Source: an uncultured Collinsella sp. (lineage in GTDB: Bacteria; Actinomycetota; Coriobacteriia; Coriobacteriales; Coriobacteriaceae). From it: a stretch of DNA of 64,000 bases. Within the stretch, counting starts at the first letter, position 1. Each line of letters opens with the position of its first letter. The notes beneath the pieces are model-generated. The model did no database searches. It had not been told where the DNA came from and saw only the letters and a list, made by a program, of their open reading frames with translations. The stretch spans positions 150,456 through 214,455 of the forward strand of contig CABURU010000001.1 in the NCBI GenBank assembly GCA_902494085.1, in the 5' to 3' direction. This document shows positions 18,500 through 27,279 of the stretch, one piece after another. A program made the position numbers and the translations under genes.

Positions 18500-19566
18500 T
18501 GTGGGAAGCCGATGACTCTCAGGACCTGTGGGCGACGCCCGGCAACTCGCCGGCGGCATCCATGGCGCACGGCGAGCGCATGGTGGGCTCGGAGCTGACG
18601 GCCGAGGACCTCGATGTCGACCGCACTTTGCGCCCCCAGCGTCTGGACGACTACTGCGGCCAGGAGCACATCAAGCAGAGCCTGCGCGTGTTGATCGAAG
18701 CGGCGCAGAGCCGTGGCGAGACGCTCGACCACGTGATCTTCTCGGGTCCTCCGGGCCTGGGCAAGACCACGCTGGCCACCGTTATCGCCAACGAGCTGGG
18801 CGCTCAGATCAAGACCACGAGTGGCCCTGCCATCGCGCGCACGGGCGACCTGGCGGCCATCCTTACTAACTTGCAGCCGGGTGATGTGCTGTTTATCGAC
18901 GAGATCCACCGCCTCAACCGTTCGGTCGAGGAAGTCCTGTATCCCGCGATGGAGGACTTTGCGCTCGATATCGTGATTGGCAAGGGTCCGGCGGCGCGCT
19001 CGATTCGCCTGGATATTCCCAAGTTTACGCTGGTAGCGGCAACGACCCGCTCAGGCATGTTGACCGGCCCGTTGCGCGACCGCTTTGGCATTTCATATCG
19101 CCTGGATTACTACACGGTCGAGGAGCTCGCGCAGATTGTGACGCGCTCGGCGACTATCCTGGGCGTGACGATCGACCATCCCAGTGCACTCGAGATCGGC
19201 TCGCGTTCGCGCGGCACGCCACGTCTTGCCAACCGCCTGCTCAAGCGCGTGCGCGATTACGCACAGGTGCGTGGCAACGGCCCTATCGAGCTCGATATCT
19301 GCCGCCAGGCGCTCGAGTTCTTCGAGATCGACGAGCTCGGTCTGGACTGGATGGATATTCGTATCTTGGAGACGCTTGCCAAGACGTTCTCCGGCCGTGC
19401 TGTAGGCCTGACGACCCTTGCCAGCGCGGTGGGCGAGGATCCGGGCACGCTCGAGGATGTCTATGAGCCCTATTTGCTGCAGTGCGGGTTGATGATTCGT
19501 ACGCCGCAGGGCCGTCAGGCAACCCTTCGCACCTTTGAGCACCTGGGGATTGAACCTACCGTTTAG
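18499..19566 (+). CDS. ruvB: Holliday junction helicase RuvB
   Basis: AAA+ motor that drives branch migration with RuvA; 355 residues. Walker A GPPGLGKTTLA (~78), Walker B FIDEIHRL (~130), sensor/arginine finger region ATTRSGMLTGPLRDRFG (~175) and the C-terminal winged helix are all present. ATG 18499 overlaps the ruvA stop; a GTG one codon earlier is an alternative. An N-terminal extension of about 25 residues precedes the usual RPQRLDDYCGQ start of the family. Confidence 0.96.
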   Translation: MWEADDSQDLWATPGNSPAASMAHGERMVGSELTAEDLDVDRTLRPQRLDDYCGQEHIKQSLRVLIEAAQSRGETLDHVIFSGPPGLGKTTLATVIANELGAQIKTTSGPAIARTGDLAAILTNLQPGDVLFIDEIHRLNRSVEEVLYPAMEDFALDIVIGKGPAARSIRLDIPKFTLVAATTRSGMLTGPLRDRFGISYRLDYYTVEELAQIVTRSATILGVTIDHPSALEIGSRSRGTPRLANRLLKRVRDYAQVRGNGPIELDICRQALEFFEIDELGLDWMDIRILETLAKTFSGRAVGLTTLASAVGEDPGTLEDVYEPYLLQCGLMIRTPQGRQATLRTFEHLGIEPTV

Positions 19567-19710
19567 GGCGTTTTGTTTTGGCTAGTCTGTAGGCTATCGC
19601 TGAGCATTGGATAAACATATCGCCATTCATCGGTTACGGGTGTTTTACTATTGTGCGCCCGTGCTATGCTGAATTGGTCTTTTTCTCATTCGGTAACGAA
19701 AGGACCGCCC

Positions 19711-21378
19711 ATGCCTACTGACATCGAAATCGCACGTTCCGTCACGCCGCTGCCCATTACCGAGGTGGCTAAGAACGCCGGCGTCGACGTAAAGCACCTG
19801 ATTCCGTACGGCTTCGACAAGGCTAAGGTTGACTATTCACTGCTCAACGAGCCGACCGATCACCAGGCCAAGCTCGTTCTCGTGACCGCTATCAACCCAA
19901 CGCCTGCGGGCGAGGGCAAGACCACCACGACCATCGGTCTGGCCGATGGCCTGCGTCGTCGCGGCGTCAAGAGTGCCGTGGCCCTGCGCGAGCCTTCGCT
20001 CGGCCCCGTCTTTGGCGTTAAGGGCGGTGCTGCCGGCGGCGGCTGGGCTCAGGTCATCCCCATGGAGGATATCAACCTGCACTTTACCGGCGACTTCCAC
20101 GCTATCGGTGCTGCCAATAACCTGCTGGCCGCAATGCTCGACAACCATATTCAGCAGGGCAATCAGCTCGGTATTGACGTTAAGCGCATCACTTGGAAGC
20201 GCGTCGTCGATATGAACGACCGTCAGCTGCGCCACGTTATCGACGGCATTGGCGGTAAGGCCCAGGGCGTGCCGCGCGAGGACGGCTTCGATATCACCGT
20301 CGCCTCCGAGGTCATGGCAATCCTGTGCCTGTCTACGAGCATCAGCGACCTCAAGGAGCGCCTGGGCGAGATCGTCGTCGGCTACAGCTTTGCCGGCGAG
20401 CCCGTCCGTGCCCGCGACCTTAAGGCCCAGGGTGCCATGGCCGCGTTGCTTAAGGACGCGCTCAAGCCCAACCTGGTGCAAACGCTCGAGGGCACGCCCG
20501 CGTTTGTCCACGGCGGTCCCTTCGCCAACATTGCCCACGGCTGCAACTCTATCATGGCCACGCGTATGGCGATGCGCTTTGGCGATGTCGCCATTACCGA
20601 GGCCGGCTTTGGTGCCGATTTGGGCGCCGAGAAATTCCTCGACATCAAGTGCCGCATGACGGGTGTTCGCCCCAGCGCCGTCGTGATTGTCGCCACAGCC
20701 CGTGCGCTTAAGTACAACGGTGGCGTCGCCAAGGCCGACCTCAACGAGGAGAACCTCGAGGCACTCAAGGCTGGCATGCCCAACCTGCTGCGTCATGTCG
20801 ACAACATCCAGAACGTTTATGGTCTGCCCTGCGTGGTCGCCATCAATCGATTCCCGACGGACACCGAGGCCGAGCTTGCGCTCATCGAGTCCGAGTGTCA
20901 GAAGCTCGGCGTCAACGTTAAACTTTCCGAGGTCTGGGCCAAGGGCGGCGAGGGCGCGCTCGAGCTTGCCGATGAGGTCATGCGTCTGATTGAGCAGCCG
21001 AGCGAGCTCAAGTTTGCCTACGAGGACGGTGCCGATGTTGCCGATGCCCTCGAGGCCGTTGCCACCAAGGTCTACCGCGCCGATGGCGTCGACTTTACCC
21101 CTGCTGCCAAGCGCCAGCTCGCCGAGCTGCGCGAGAACGGCTTTGGCAACCTGCCGGTTTGCGTCGCCAAGACGCAGTACAGCTTTAGCGACAACGCCAA
21201 GGCCCTGGGCGCTCCCGAGAACTTCCGCATCACCGTGCGTGAGCTCAAGGTTTCTGCCGGCGCCCACTTTGTGGTCGCGCTGACCGGCAGTGTTCTGACC
21301 ATGCCGGGTCTGCCCAAGGTGCCCGCGGCCGAAAACATCGACGTCGACAACGACGGCAACATCACCGGCCTGTTCTAA
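19711..21378 (+). CDS. fhs: Formate-tetrahydrofolate ligase
   Basis: ATP-dependent ligase making 10-formyl-THF from formate and THF, 555 residues. It feeds purine synthesis and, with cyclohydrolase and FolD, interconverts C1 units. The signature P-loop TPAGEGKTTTTIGL (~65-78), the GVKGGAAGGG motif (~105) and FTGDFHAIGAANNLLAA (~127) are typical. The start ATG 19711 has GAAAGGA upstream. It has its own intergenic leader and a strong terminator, so it appears monocistronic. The matching FchA-like and folD genes are 10 kb downstream. Confidence 0.97.
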   Translation: MPTDIEIARSVTPLPITEVAKNAGVDVKHLIPYGFDKAKVDYSLLNEPTDHQAKLVLVTAINPTPAGEGKTTTTIGLADGLRRRGVKSAVALREPSLGPVFGVKGGAAGGGWAQVIPMEDINLHFTGDFHAIGAANNLLAAMLDNHIQQGNQLGIDVKRITWKRVVDMNDRQLRHVIDGIGGKAQGVPREDGFDITVASEVMAILCLSTSISDLKERLGEIVVGYSFAGEPVRARDLKAQGAMAALLKDALKPNLVQTLEGTPAFVHGGPFANIAHGCNSIMATRMAMRFGDVAITEAGFGADLGAEKFLDIKCRMTGVRPSAVVIVATARALKYNGGVAKADLNEENLEALKAGMPNLLRHVDNIQNVYGLPCVVAINRFPTDTEAELALIESECQKLGVNVKLSEVWAKGGEGALELADEVMRLIEQPSELKFAYEDGADVADALEAVATKVYRADGVDFTPAAKRQLAELRENGFGNLPVCVAKTQYSFSDNAKALGAPENFRITVRELKVSAGAHFVVALTGSVLTMPGLPKVPAAENIDVDNDGNITGLF

Positions 21379-21403
21379 GTCTGCTGCTCATAGCCGCTTG
21401 TCC

Positions 21404-21439
21404 GCCCCGCCGTGCCCACAAGGCCCGGCGGGGCTTTTT
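21404..21439 (+). terminator. Rho-independent terminator of fhs
   Basis: GCCCCGCCG (21404-21412) pairs with CGGCGGGGC (21426-21434), followed by five T residues. Confidence 0.9.
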
Positions 21440-21557
21440 GATCCTTAGGCCCGCGCATGTCTTGTAGATACCGACGGACTCTGCCCATCATAGGCTTTTG
21501 CGCGGGTAGAATGCATGGATAACTTGAGGCTCACGCGCGACGGAAAGGAATCGTTGC

Positions 21558-22547
21558 ATGGATCAGGACAAGACAACCGTGATGGGCGGCTACGGTTCCG
21601 CGCAGGCTGGCGATAGCGCCGATGCGACCCGCGTTGTTCCCAACCCCGGTTATACCGACCCCGCGGCGACCCAGCCTTCTGCCGAGCCCACCCGGGTTAT
21701 GGGCTATGGCGACACGGCGCAGGATTCTTACGCTGCATCTTCGCAAGGCCCCTATGGCAACGCAGCTCCGGACCCGTTTGATTACGCGCCGCAGGATTCT
21801 TATGCCGCCTCGACGCCGAATCCCTATGATGACCTGCCGCAGAATCCCATTCCGCAGCCTCAGCAGACGACGTATATGCCTCGCACGGCGCAGCCTCGCT
21901 ACGAGTCGCGCGAGCCGTATCGCGAGTACCCCAAGTCGATACCGCAATATGGCGAGGACGAGGAGAAGAAGCCGTCGCGTTCGTCGAGCGTGATCAAGAA
22001 GATCCTCATCGTACTGGCGATCTTCTTTGCGCTGTCGGTTGTGTTTGCCATCGTGTCGGGCATGCTCAACAAGCGAGGGAGTTCAACGGCCGATACCACT
22101 GCCGAGCAAACTGAGTCCGCCTCGTCTAGCGCCGTCGATCTGAGCGATATCCCGGGGCAGTACTGGTCCAACGCCAAGAAGATCCTCAAGTCGCACGGCG
22201 CCGATCTTTCGAATGCCGTGGTCCTGACTGATGATGGCTCAACGCCCGTCGTCGATGCCAACTGGGTCGTTACTTCTGCCTACTATAACGACAACGGCAA
22301 CCTCGAAATTCAACTCACGCACAAGAACAGCTCGGGCAACTCATCCGACGGCCAAAGCGGTACCGACAGTTCGAGCTCCAATACGCTGGAGGACTTGAGC
22401 AACAAGGCACAGGAGTTGGGAGACAAGGCGCAAGAGCTGGGCGACACGGCACAAAACCTGGGCGATACCGCGCAGAACTTGGGCGGCATGGCGACGGATG
22501 CCTGGAACGCCCTGCAAAACGGCATCTCGGGCGCGCAGGGAAACTAG
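21558..22547 (+). CDS. Single-pass membrane protein with Tyr/Pro-rich cytoplasmic head
   Basis: Unrecognised 329-residue protein. Residues 1-140 are rich in Pro, Tyr, Gln and Asp with repeats such as QDSYAAS. A single membrane helix (IKKILIVLAIFFALSVVFAIV, ~146-167) follows a basic stretch. The exported part has a small folded-looking segment (DIPGQYWSNAKKILKSHGAD, ~195-260) that could be PASTA-like. The C-terminus consists of heptad-like repeats of the type AQ(E/N)LGD(K/T). The start has GGAAAGGA upstream. Topology is a fair prediction; function is unknown, perhaps envelope related. Confidence 0.75.
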   Translation: MDQDKTTVMGGYGSAQAGDSADATRVVPNPGYTDPAATQPSAEPTRVMGYGDTAQDSYAASSQGPYGNAAPDPFDYAPQDSYAASTPNPYDDLPQNPIPQPQQTTYMPRTAQPRYESREPYREYPKSIPQYGEDEEKKPSRSSSVIKKILIVLAIFFALSVVFAIVSGMLNKRGSSTADTTAEQTESASSSAVDLSDIPGQYWSNAKKILKSHGADLSNAVVLTDDGSTPVVDANWVVTSAYYNDNGNLEIQLTHKNSSGNSSDGQSGTDSSSSNTLEDLSNKAQELGDKAQELGDTAQNLGDTAQNLGGMATDAWNALQNGISGAQGN

Positions 22548-22565
22548 CGGACGAGCGGAGCGGGG

Positions 22566-23747
22566 CTACAGCTGCTCGGCCGGACGCTCGGGCGAGCTAA
22601 AGCCCGAATCAAACGTGACGACGCATGAGACGTCGGGCCGGCGCTCGTGCACGATGCGCGTGACGAGCTCCAGCAGCTCCTCGTCGGATATGTCAAAGCC
22701 GTCGGGACGCACCAGGTCAAACGAAACGAACCCGTCGTGCTCGTGCAGGTCGTGGATGGAGGGCGCGGGATCGATCTGCATGACGCCGCGCTTGACCCAG
22801 CCGCGCAGGTCGTCGCCAGTGGTGGCGATGGGGTCGCAGTGCAGCGTGATATCGATGCCCATCTGGCGCTTGATGTCGTGCTCGATGGTGTCCAGAATCT
22901 CGTGGTGCTCAAATGCGTCGCCCTCGCCGGGCATCTCCACGTGGGCGCTGGCAAACTGACGACCGGGGCCGTAGTCGTGCACCATCAGGTCGTGTGTGCC
23001 CAAAACCTGCGGATAGGACATGATCTTGTCGCGGATTGCTTGGACGAGCTTGGGGTCGGGCGCTTGCCCCAGCAACGGGCTGATGGCGTCGCGCACTAGG
23101 CTCATGCCGCTGATGCAGATGAAGATGCCCACACCCAGGCCTGCCCAGCCATCGAGGTCAAAGCCGGTCGTCTGCGAAATAAGCGCCGCCACCAAGACCG
23201 AGCCCGAGGTGATGACGTCGTTTTTGGAGTCCTGCGCCGTGGCGATGAGCGTTTCGGAATCGATGCGGTTACCCAGCGTGCGGTTGAACGCGGCCATCCA
23301 GAGCTTTACGAGCATGGACGTAGCCAGTGCCGCAAGGGAAATGAACGTGTAAGCGGTGGGGGAAGGCTTGATGATCTTGGTGACCGACTCGAGGATCAGA
23401 TTGATGCCGACGGCGCAAACCAGGACGGCGACGAACAGGCCGGCTAGGTACTCATAGCGACCGTGGCCATAGGGGTGGCCTTCGTCTGCCGGGCGGCTGG
23501 CAAGGCGGAACCCGAGCAGACTCACGATGTTGCTCGAGGCATCGGAGAGGTTGTTGAAAGCGTCGGCGATGAGGGAGACGGAGCCGGCGAGCAGGCCCGC
23601 GATGCCCTTGGCCAGGCACAGGGTGATGTTGAGGCCAATGCAGACGAGGCTTGCGGAAAAGCCCGCGTTGGTGCGGCAAGATGCATCGACCGGCTCGCTC
23701 TCGCTGCCGGGAACAAGCGTATGTACCAGCCGATTTACAAATAGCAT
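22566..23747 (-). CDS. Cation diffusion facilitator, predicted Mn2+ exporter
   Basis: 393-residue CDF-family antiporter with about six membrane helices and a C-terminal cytoplasmic ferredoxin-like dimerisation domain. The metal-site residues read N-x-x-x-D in TM2 (FNNLSDASSN) and D-x-x-x-D in TM5 (AQDSKNDVITS). This N/D-D/D set, rather than the H/D-H/D set of Zn exporters, is the pattern known from Mn2+ exporters such as pneumococcal MntE. An extended C-terminus after residue ~330 goes beyond the usual fold. The ATG at 23747 has GAGGA upstream; an upstream in-frame ATG at 23768 has none. Transporter call is secure, Mn specificity is inferred. Confidence 0.85.
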   Translation of the reverse strand: MLFVNRLVHTLVPGSESEPVDASCRTNAGFSASLVCIGLNITLCLAKGIAGLLAGSVSLIADAFNNLSDASSNIVSLLGFRLASRPADEGHPYGHGRYEYLAGLFVAVLVCAVGINLILESVTKIIKPSPTAYTFISLAALATSMLVKLWMAAFNRTLGNRIDSETLIATAQDSKNDVITSGSVLVAALISQTTGFDLDGWAGLGVGIFICISGMSLVRDAISPLLGQAPDPKLVQAIRDKIMSYPQVLGTHDLMVHDYGPGRQFASAHVEMPGEGDAFEHHEILDTIEHDIKRQMGIDITLHCDPIATTGDDLRGWVKRGVMQIDPAPSIHDLHEHDGFVSFDLVRPDGFDISDEELLELVTRIVHERRPDVSCVVTFDSGFSSPERPAEQL

Positions 23748-23965
23748 AGCGGTCGTCCTCACAATCATGTTTAAGGGGATAGTGTAGCTCGCACGGGGGC
23801 GCCGTGCGCCGATGCTCAGAAAATGCAGCAATAGTCTGCCGGTGCTAACGAGCGAGCCTTCTCGTCTGCCTGGGTGGTCCATTTTGGGCCACATGGGTAT
23901 GGGCATGTGCCTGCTTGCTCGACATACTTAATGTCGACAGCCCCTGTGCAAAGGAGGACGTTTCC

Positions 23966-25303
23966 ATGGACGAGATGTTTGCCATTAAATGTCAAAACTG
24001 CGGCGGCCCTATGTACTCGCACCAGGCTAAGCGCAGCTTTGAGCGCGCCTATTGCGGCACGGTGGTTCCGTGGCAGGCGGACGCCGGAGAGCCCAAGAGC
24101 GCTTTGGGTATTCGCCATACGCCGTTGACGGTGGTGGATGGACTGCTCAAACTCACGCATGTGTCGCAACTCGAGCGCCCGCAGGACCCGGACTGGTATT
24201 TCTTCAATGCGCACTGGCGCAATCAGTCGGTCCTGGAACATCTGCTGTGGGAGGATCGCGGCACGGCGCAGGAGTTCCAAGAGGCCACGCATGTGAGCAT
24301 TCCTTGCCCCTTCTGCGGAGCGTCCTTTGAGGGCGAGTCAACGCAGCGTGTGTTTGAGTGCCCGTCCTGCGGCAATAAGATCGGCATTGCGGACCTGCTC
24401 AAGCCGGGGACGTTTAGCAAGCGCCTGACCATGGGCGTTGGTGCGGAGTATGTGCCCGAGCAGGGTATTCCCTGCGAAATCTCGCCGCAGCAGGCACGTG
24501 CCAACGCGCTGCAGCTGGTGCGCCAGTATCCGGATGCCTTTGCCGGGCACGACGTGGAAGACGCGATCCAAAACGACATGATGCTCTTCTATTTCCCCAT
24601 GGCGCTGGTGGACTTGCGCATGATGGCGAGCTTCCCGGGCAAGGGCCTGAGCAAGGAGGCCTTGGTGTACTACGAGGTGCTCGACTGGGCATACCCCAGG
24701 GCAAACTACCTGGACGTTCGCCTCATGGGCATTTTGGAGCCGTGGGACTTTGCCAAGGTCGGTCCGTTCGATCCCGCCATGCAGGAAGGTGACTTTCGCG
24801 TTGTCTCAGTCGATGCGTCTACCAAGGACCAGGTGGTCATTGATAATTTGGCGCTCGACGTTGCGGGCAACGACGCCGAGGCTGTACTGGGGCTCAATAA
24901 AAAGAGCATTCGCATGTGGGCGCGCAAGGCCCGCAAACATAAGGACGGCCTGGTGATGGTGCCGGTCTACTTTGTCGATCGTCCGGCGACAGACGGCCGC
25001 GATGGCGAGCAGGTGCGCATTGCCGTAAACGGCCAGACGGGCCGCGCGGCCGCGGTGGTGTTTAGCGACAAGCGCGAAACGCATATCGTGGCGTCGCTCA
25101 GCCCGAGCCTGCATCTGTCCGGTGAGAGCACCGTGCACGCCACGCCCGTCGAGGTCAAATACGTTAAATCGCCCTTCCTGTACCAGATCGTGCGCCGTGG
25201 AGGCGGCGAGCAACCGCGCCAGGTTGCAGCGGTTGCCGAGGGTTCCTACCGAGAGGAGAAGCCCAAACGCAAGGGCTTGTTCGCTGCGATCTTTGGGAAG
25301 TAG
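23966..25303 (+). CDS. Zinc-ribbon protein of unknown function
   Basis: 445 residues, strong AAGGAGG site before ATG 23966. The N-terminal ribbon has C9, C12 and C30, but its third ligand position (expected before Y-C-G) is Arg, so it looks incomplete. A second ribbon CPFCGAS...CPSCGNKIG (~114-140) has all four cysteines. The rest (about 150-420) is soluble alpha/beta with no motif I recognise. The end is basic (EEKPKRKGLFAAIFGK). It is divergent from the CDF gene. A nucleic-acid or metal-binding role is possible but not shown. Confidence 0.75.
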   Translation: MDEMFAIKCQNCGGPMYSHQAKRSFERAYCGTVVPWQADAGEPKSALGIRHTPLTVVDGLLKLTHVSQLERPQDPDWYFFNAHWRNQSVLEHLLWEDRGTAQEFQEATHVSIPCPFCGASFEGESTQRVFECPSCGNKIGIADLLKPGTFSKRLTMGVGAEYVPEQGIPCEISPQQARANALQLVRQYPDAFAGHDVEDAIQNDMMLFYFPMALVDLRMMASFPGKGLSKEALVYYEVLDWAYPRANYLDVRLMGILEPWDFAKVGPFDPAMQEGDFRVVSVDASTKDQVVIDNLALDVAGNDAEAVLGLNKKSIRMWARKARKHKDGLVMVPVYFVDRPATDGRDGEQVRIAVNGQTGRAAAVVFSDKRETHIVASLSPSLHLSGESTVHATPVEVKYVKSPFLYQIVRRGGGEQPRQVAAVAEGSYREEKPKRKGLFAAIFGK

Positions 25304-25494
25304 GGAAGCGCAGCATGGGACGGCTCGCAGGCATGCGGGCTGCCGTCCGGTAGTTTGGCAGGGGGTAGATGTAAATAAACGGTGGAGCGGCTGCAAAAGA
25401 GCCGCCTCGCTGGGCAAAATCAGGTTGTGCCGCGGAACCCGCTCCTCAGTTAGTCACACTTCGGAAGCGCGGGCAACGCAGACGCAAGTGTCTT
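25304..25494 (+). ncRNA. Gene-free stretch with possible small structured RNA
   Basis: No reading frame in 25304-25698 is convincing. From about 25380 the + strand can fold: GCGGCT/AGCCGC closes a hairpin, and ACACTT (about 25456) can pair with AAGTGT (about 25486), just before a strong terminator 190 bases after the preceding gene. This arrangement suits an independent small RNA or a long structured 3' end. I cannot assign it to a known RNA family. The rest of the stretch to 25698 shows nothing. Confidence 0.35.
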
Positions 25495-25521
25495 AAGGGC
25501 CGGCTGCAACCGGCCCTTTTC
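25495..25521 (+). terminator. Rho-independent terminator
   Basis: AAGGGCCGG and CCGGCCCTT pair around a six-base loop and run into TTTTCT. It ends whatever is transcribed from 25304-25494. Confidence 0.85.
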
Positions 25522-25698
25522 TGTGGCAGCCAATGGGCCCACATCAGACGAAGGTCGCGTTTTTGCCTGTCAGGTCACGCTCGCCAGCCACGGCTAGAAT
25601 GTCGTTGCCGGCGTCCATGACCGGTATTGTTTCGTAGCGTGCGCCTCAACCGCGGGTGCGCCTGCGACGGCTGCGGTGGTTTCGGTCGCAACGTGCTG

Positions 25699-26748
25699 CT
25701 ACCCTTGCGTTTCGCCATTAGTCGCTTCGTTGATGGCGCGGTACTCGGCACTCAGCTCGCGCGCCAGCTCTTCCTTGCTTGGAAGATACGGCAGGTATTT
25801 GGCGGTAAACACTTGGTCGTTGTCTTCGGGCAGCGTGTACTCGACGATCGAATCGCTTTTGTCCGCGCAGAGCACGATGCCTATGGGCGGATTGTCGCCT
25901 TCGTTCATGAGCTCACGCGTGTAGTAGTTCACATACATTTGCATCTGGCCCAGGTCCTGATGCGTAAGGTCATCGGTCTTAAGGTCGATGAGCACGAAGC
26001 AGCGCATCAGATAGTTGTAAAAAACAAGGTCAATATAGAAATGGCGTCCATCAAAGGTGATGCGCTTTTGGCGCGCCTCGAAAGCGAAGCCACGGCCAAG
26101 CTCCAGCAGGAACTTCTGAAGATGCGTGATGAGCGCCTGCTCTAGATCGCTCTCGCGAAACGTAGCATCGTCCGAGAAACCTAAAAACTCCAGTACATAT
26201 GGGTCGCGGATGATATCCTCGGGGCGACGAGCCGGGGCGCTCTCTTGGATTTCCTGGGTGACGGCCTCTTTGTCCTTGCTGGCAAGTAGGCGCTCGCGGA
26301 ACATGGTGTTGATCTGGCGTTCGAGCTGACGCGTGCTCCAGCGAGAATCGGCGCATTCGTTCATGTACCAGGTGCGAGCTTCGGGGTCAGGAATGCGTAT
26401 TAACCTGCGGTAATGTGTCCAGCTCAATTCGGGACGCAGTGAGTCCCGAATTGGAAATGCAAGATAGAACTGACGCATTTTGCGCAGCTCTCTTGCTTCA
26501 AAACTTTTACCAAAATCCTTGGTAAGTCTGATTGCGAGGGCCTTGAGCAGCGCCTCTCCATACTTGGCGCGCCCCTCTCCGCCCTGTTCATCAACAATAC
26601 TCTTGCCGATCTCCCAATATGCCTCAACCATCGCAAAGTTAACGGCGGTATAGGCCTTGTCGCGAGCGGCGTTGAGAATCGAGGAGACCTGCTTGTAAAA
26701 ACCTTCGGGCACGATTGCCGATTCTCCACGGTTTACCAGTTCGCCCAT
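25699..26748 (-). CDS. YhcG/DUF1016-family PD-(D/E)XK nuclease
   Basis: 349-residue protein of the YhcG family: an N-terminal helical DUF1016 domain (FAMVEAYWEIGKSIVDEQ, ~40-57, through ~165) and a C-terminal PD-(D/E)XK fold. The nuclease core is visible as HFYIDLVFYN followed by FVLIDLKTDD (~230-260). Members are often linked to restriction or mobile DNA, but no partner methylase or specificity gene is next to it here. Start ATG 26748; a GTG one codon upstream is equally possible. Its biological target is unknown. Confidence 0.88.
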   Translation of the reverse strand: MGELVNRGESAIVPEGFYKQVSSILNAARDKAYTAVNFAMVEAYWEIGKSIVDEQGGEGRAKYGEALLKALAIRLTKDFGKSFEARELRKMRQFYLAFPIRDSLRPELSWTHYRRLIRIPDPEARTWYMNECADSRWSTRQLERQINTMFRERLLASKDKEAVTQEIQESAPARRPEDIIRDPYVLEFLGFSDDATFRESDLEQALITHLQKFLLELGRGFAFEARQKRITFDGRHFYIDLVFYNYLMRCFVLIDLKTDDLTHQDLGQMQMYVNYYTRELMNEGDNPPIGIVLCADKSDSIVEYTLPEDNDQVFTAKYLPYLPSKEELARELSAEYRAINEATNGETQG

Positions 26749-26915
26749 CACTGTCGCCCCACTTTCCTTTTGTGGAATGCGTCTTTATCGCATTTAGTTT
26801 AAAGCCTCGCGCGGACACGAATTGCTGTGCTGTCTGACATCTTCGCATGGGGCCTTGCGGTGACTAAAATGTGACCATAGAGGCAGTTTTAGCGAATCCC
26901 ACGGGAGTGACGCGT

Positions 26916-27185
26916 ATGGACAATAACACGCTGCTATTCCAGGACAAAGGTTCGGGTAGGTATAAAGACGTCAAGATCTACCCCAACCGTATTGAGGTGC
27001 TCAAGAAGGGCACTTTTGGTGGCAAGCACACCGAGATTGTCTATCTTAAGGACATTACGGGGGTCAACAGGATCAAGGGCCGCGATGTTTTTCTGCGTAA
27101 CAGGCTGTTGACTGCTTGTGTTTTTAGCCTGAGCAGCCGTGCGAAGGCCCAGGAGTTTGTTAACGCGCTGAACATGGTGATGTAG
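26916..27185 (+). CDS. Small PH-like-domain protein
   Basis: 89-residue protein, ATG 26916 with GGGAG upstream. The sequence alternates strands (YKDVKIYPNRIEVLKKG, EIVYLKDITGVNRI) and ends in a helix (RAKAQEFVNALNMV), the layout of bacterial PH-like domains. Such small proteins usually stand alone; ligand and role are unknown. The fold call is from pattern only. Confidence 0.65.
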   Translation: MDNNTLLFQDKGSGRYKDVKIYPNRIEVLKKGTFGGKHTEIVYLKDITGVNRIKGRDVFLRNRLLTACVFSLSSRAKAQEFVNALNMVM

Positions 27186-27279
27186 CCTATGGCGGCGTTT
27201 GGGCCAAGGTAAAAATCGGGGGCACAGAACGGTGTCCTGCGCTCCCCATTGAGTCGATGTGTCTAAAAGGCCGGCTTGC

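Noticed and set aside
25380..25521. 6S RNA
   Set aside because: Length and a terminator are suggestive, but I cannot draw the closing stem and central bubble typical of 6S RNA.
25699..26748. Restriction-modification locus around the YhcG-family nuclease
   Set aside because: Neighbours are a zinc-ribbon protein and a PH-like protein, with no methylase or specificity gene in reach.
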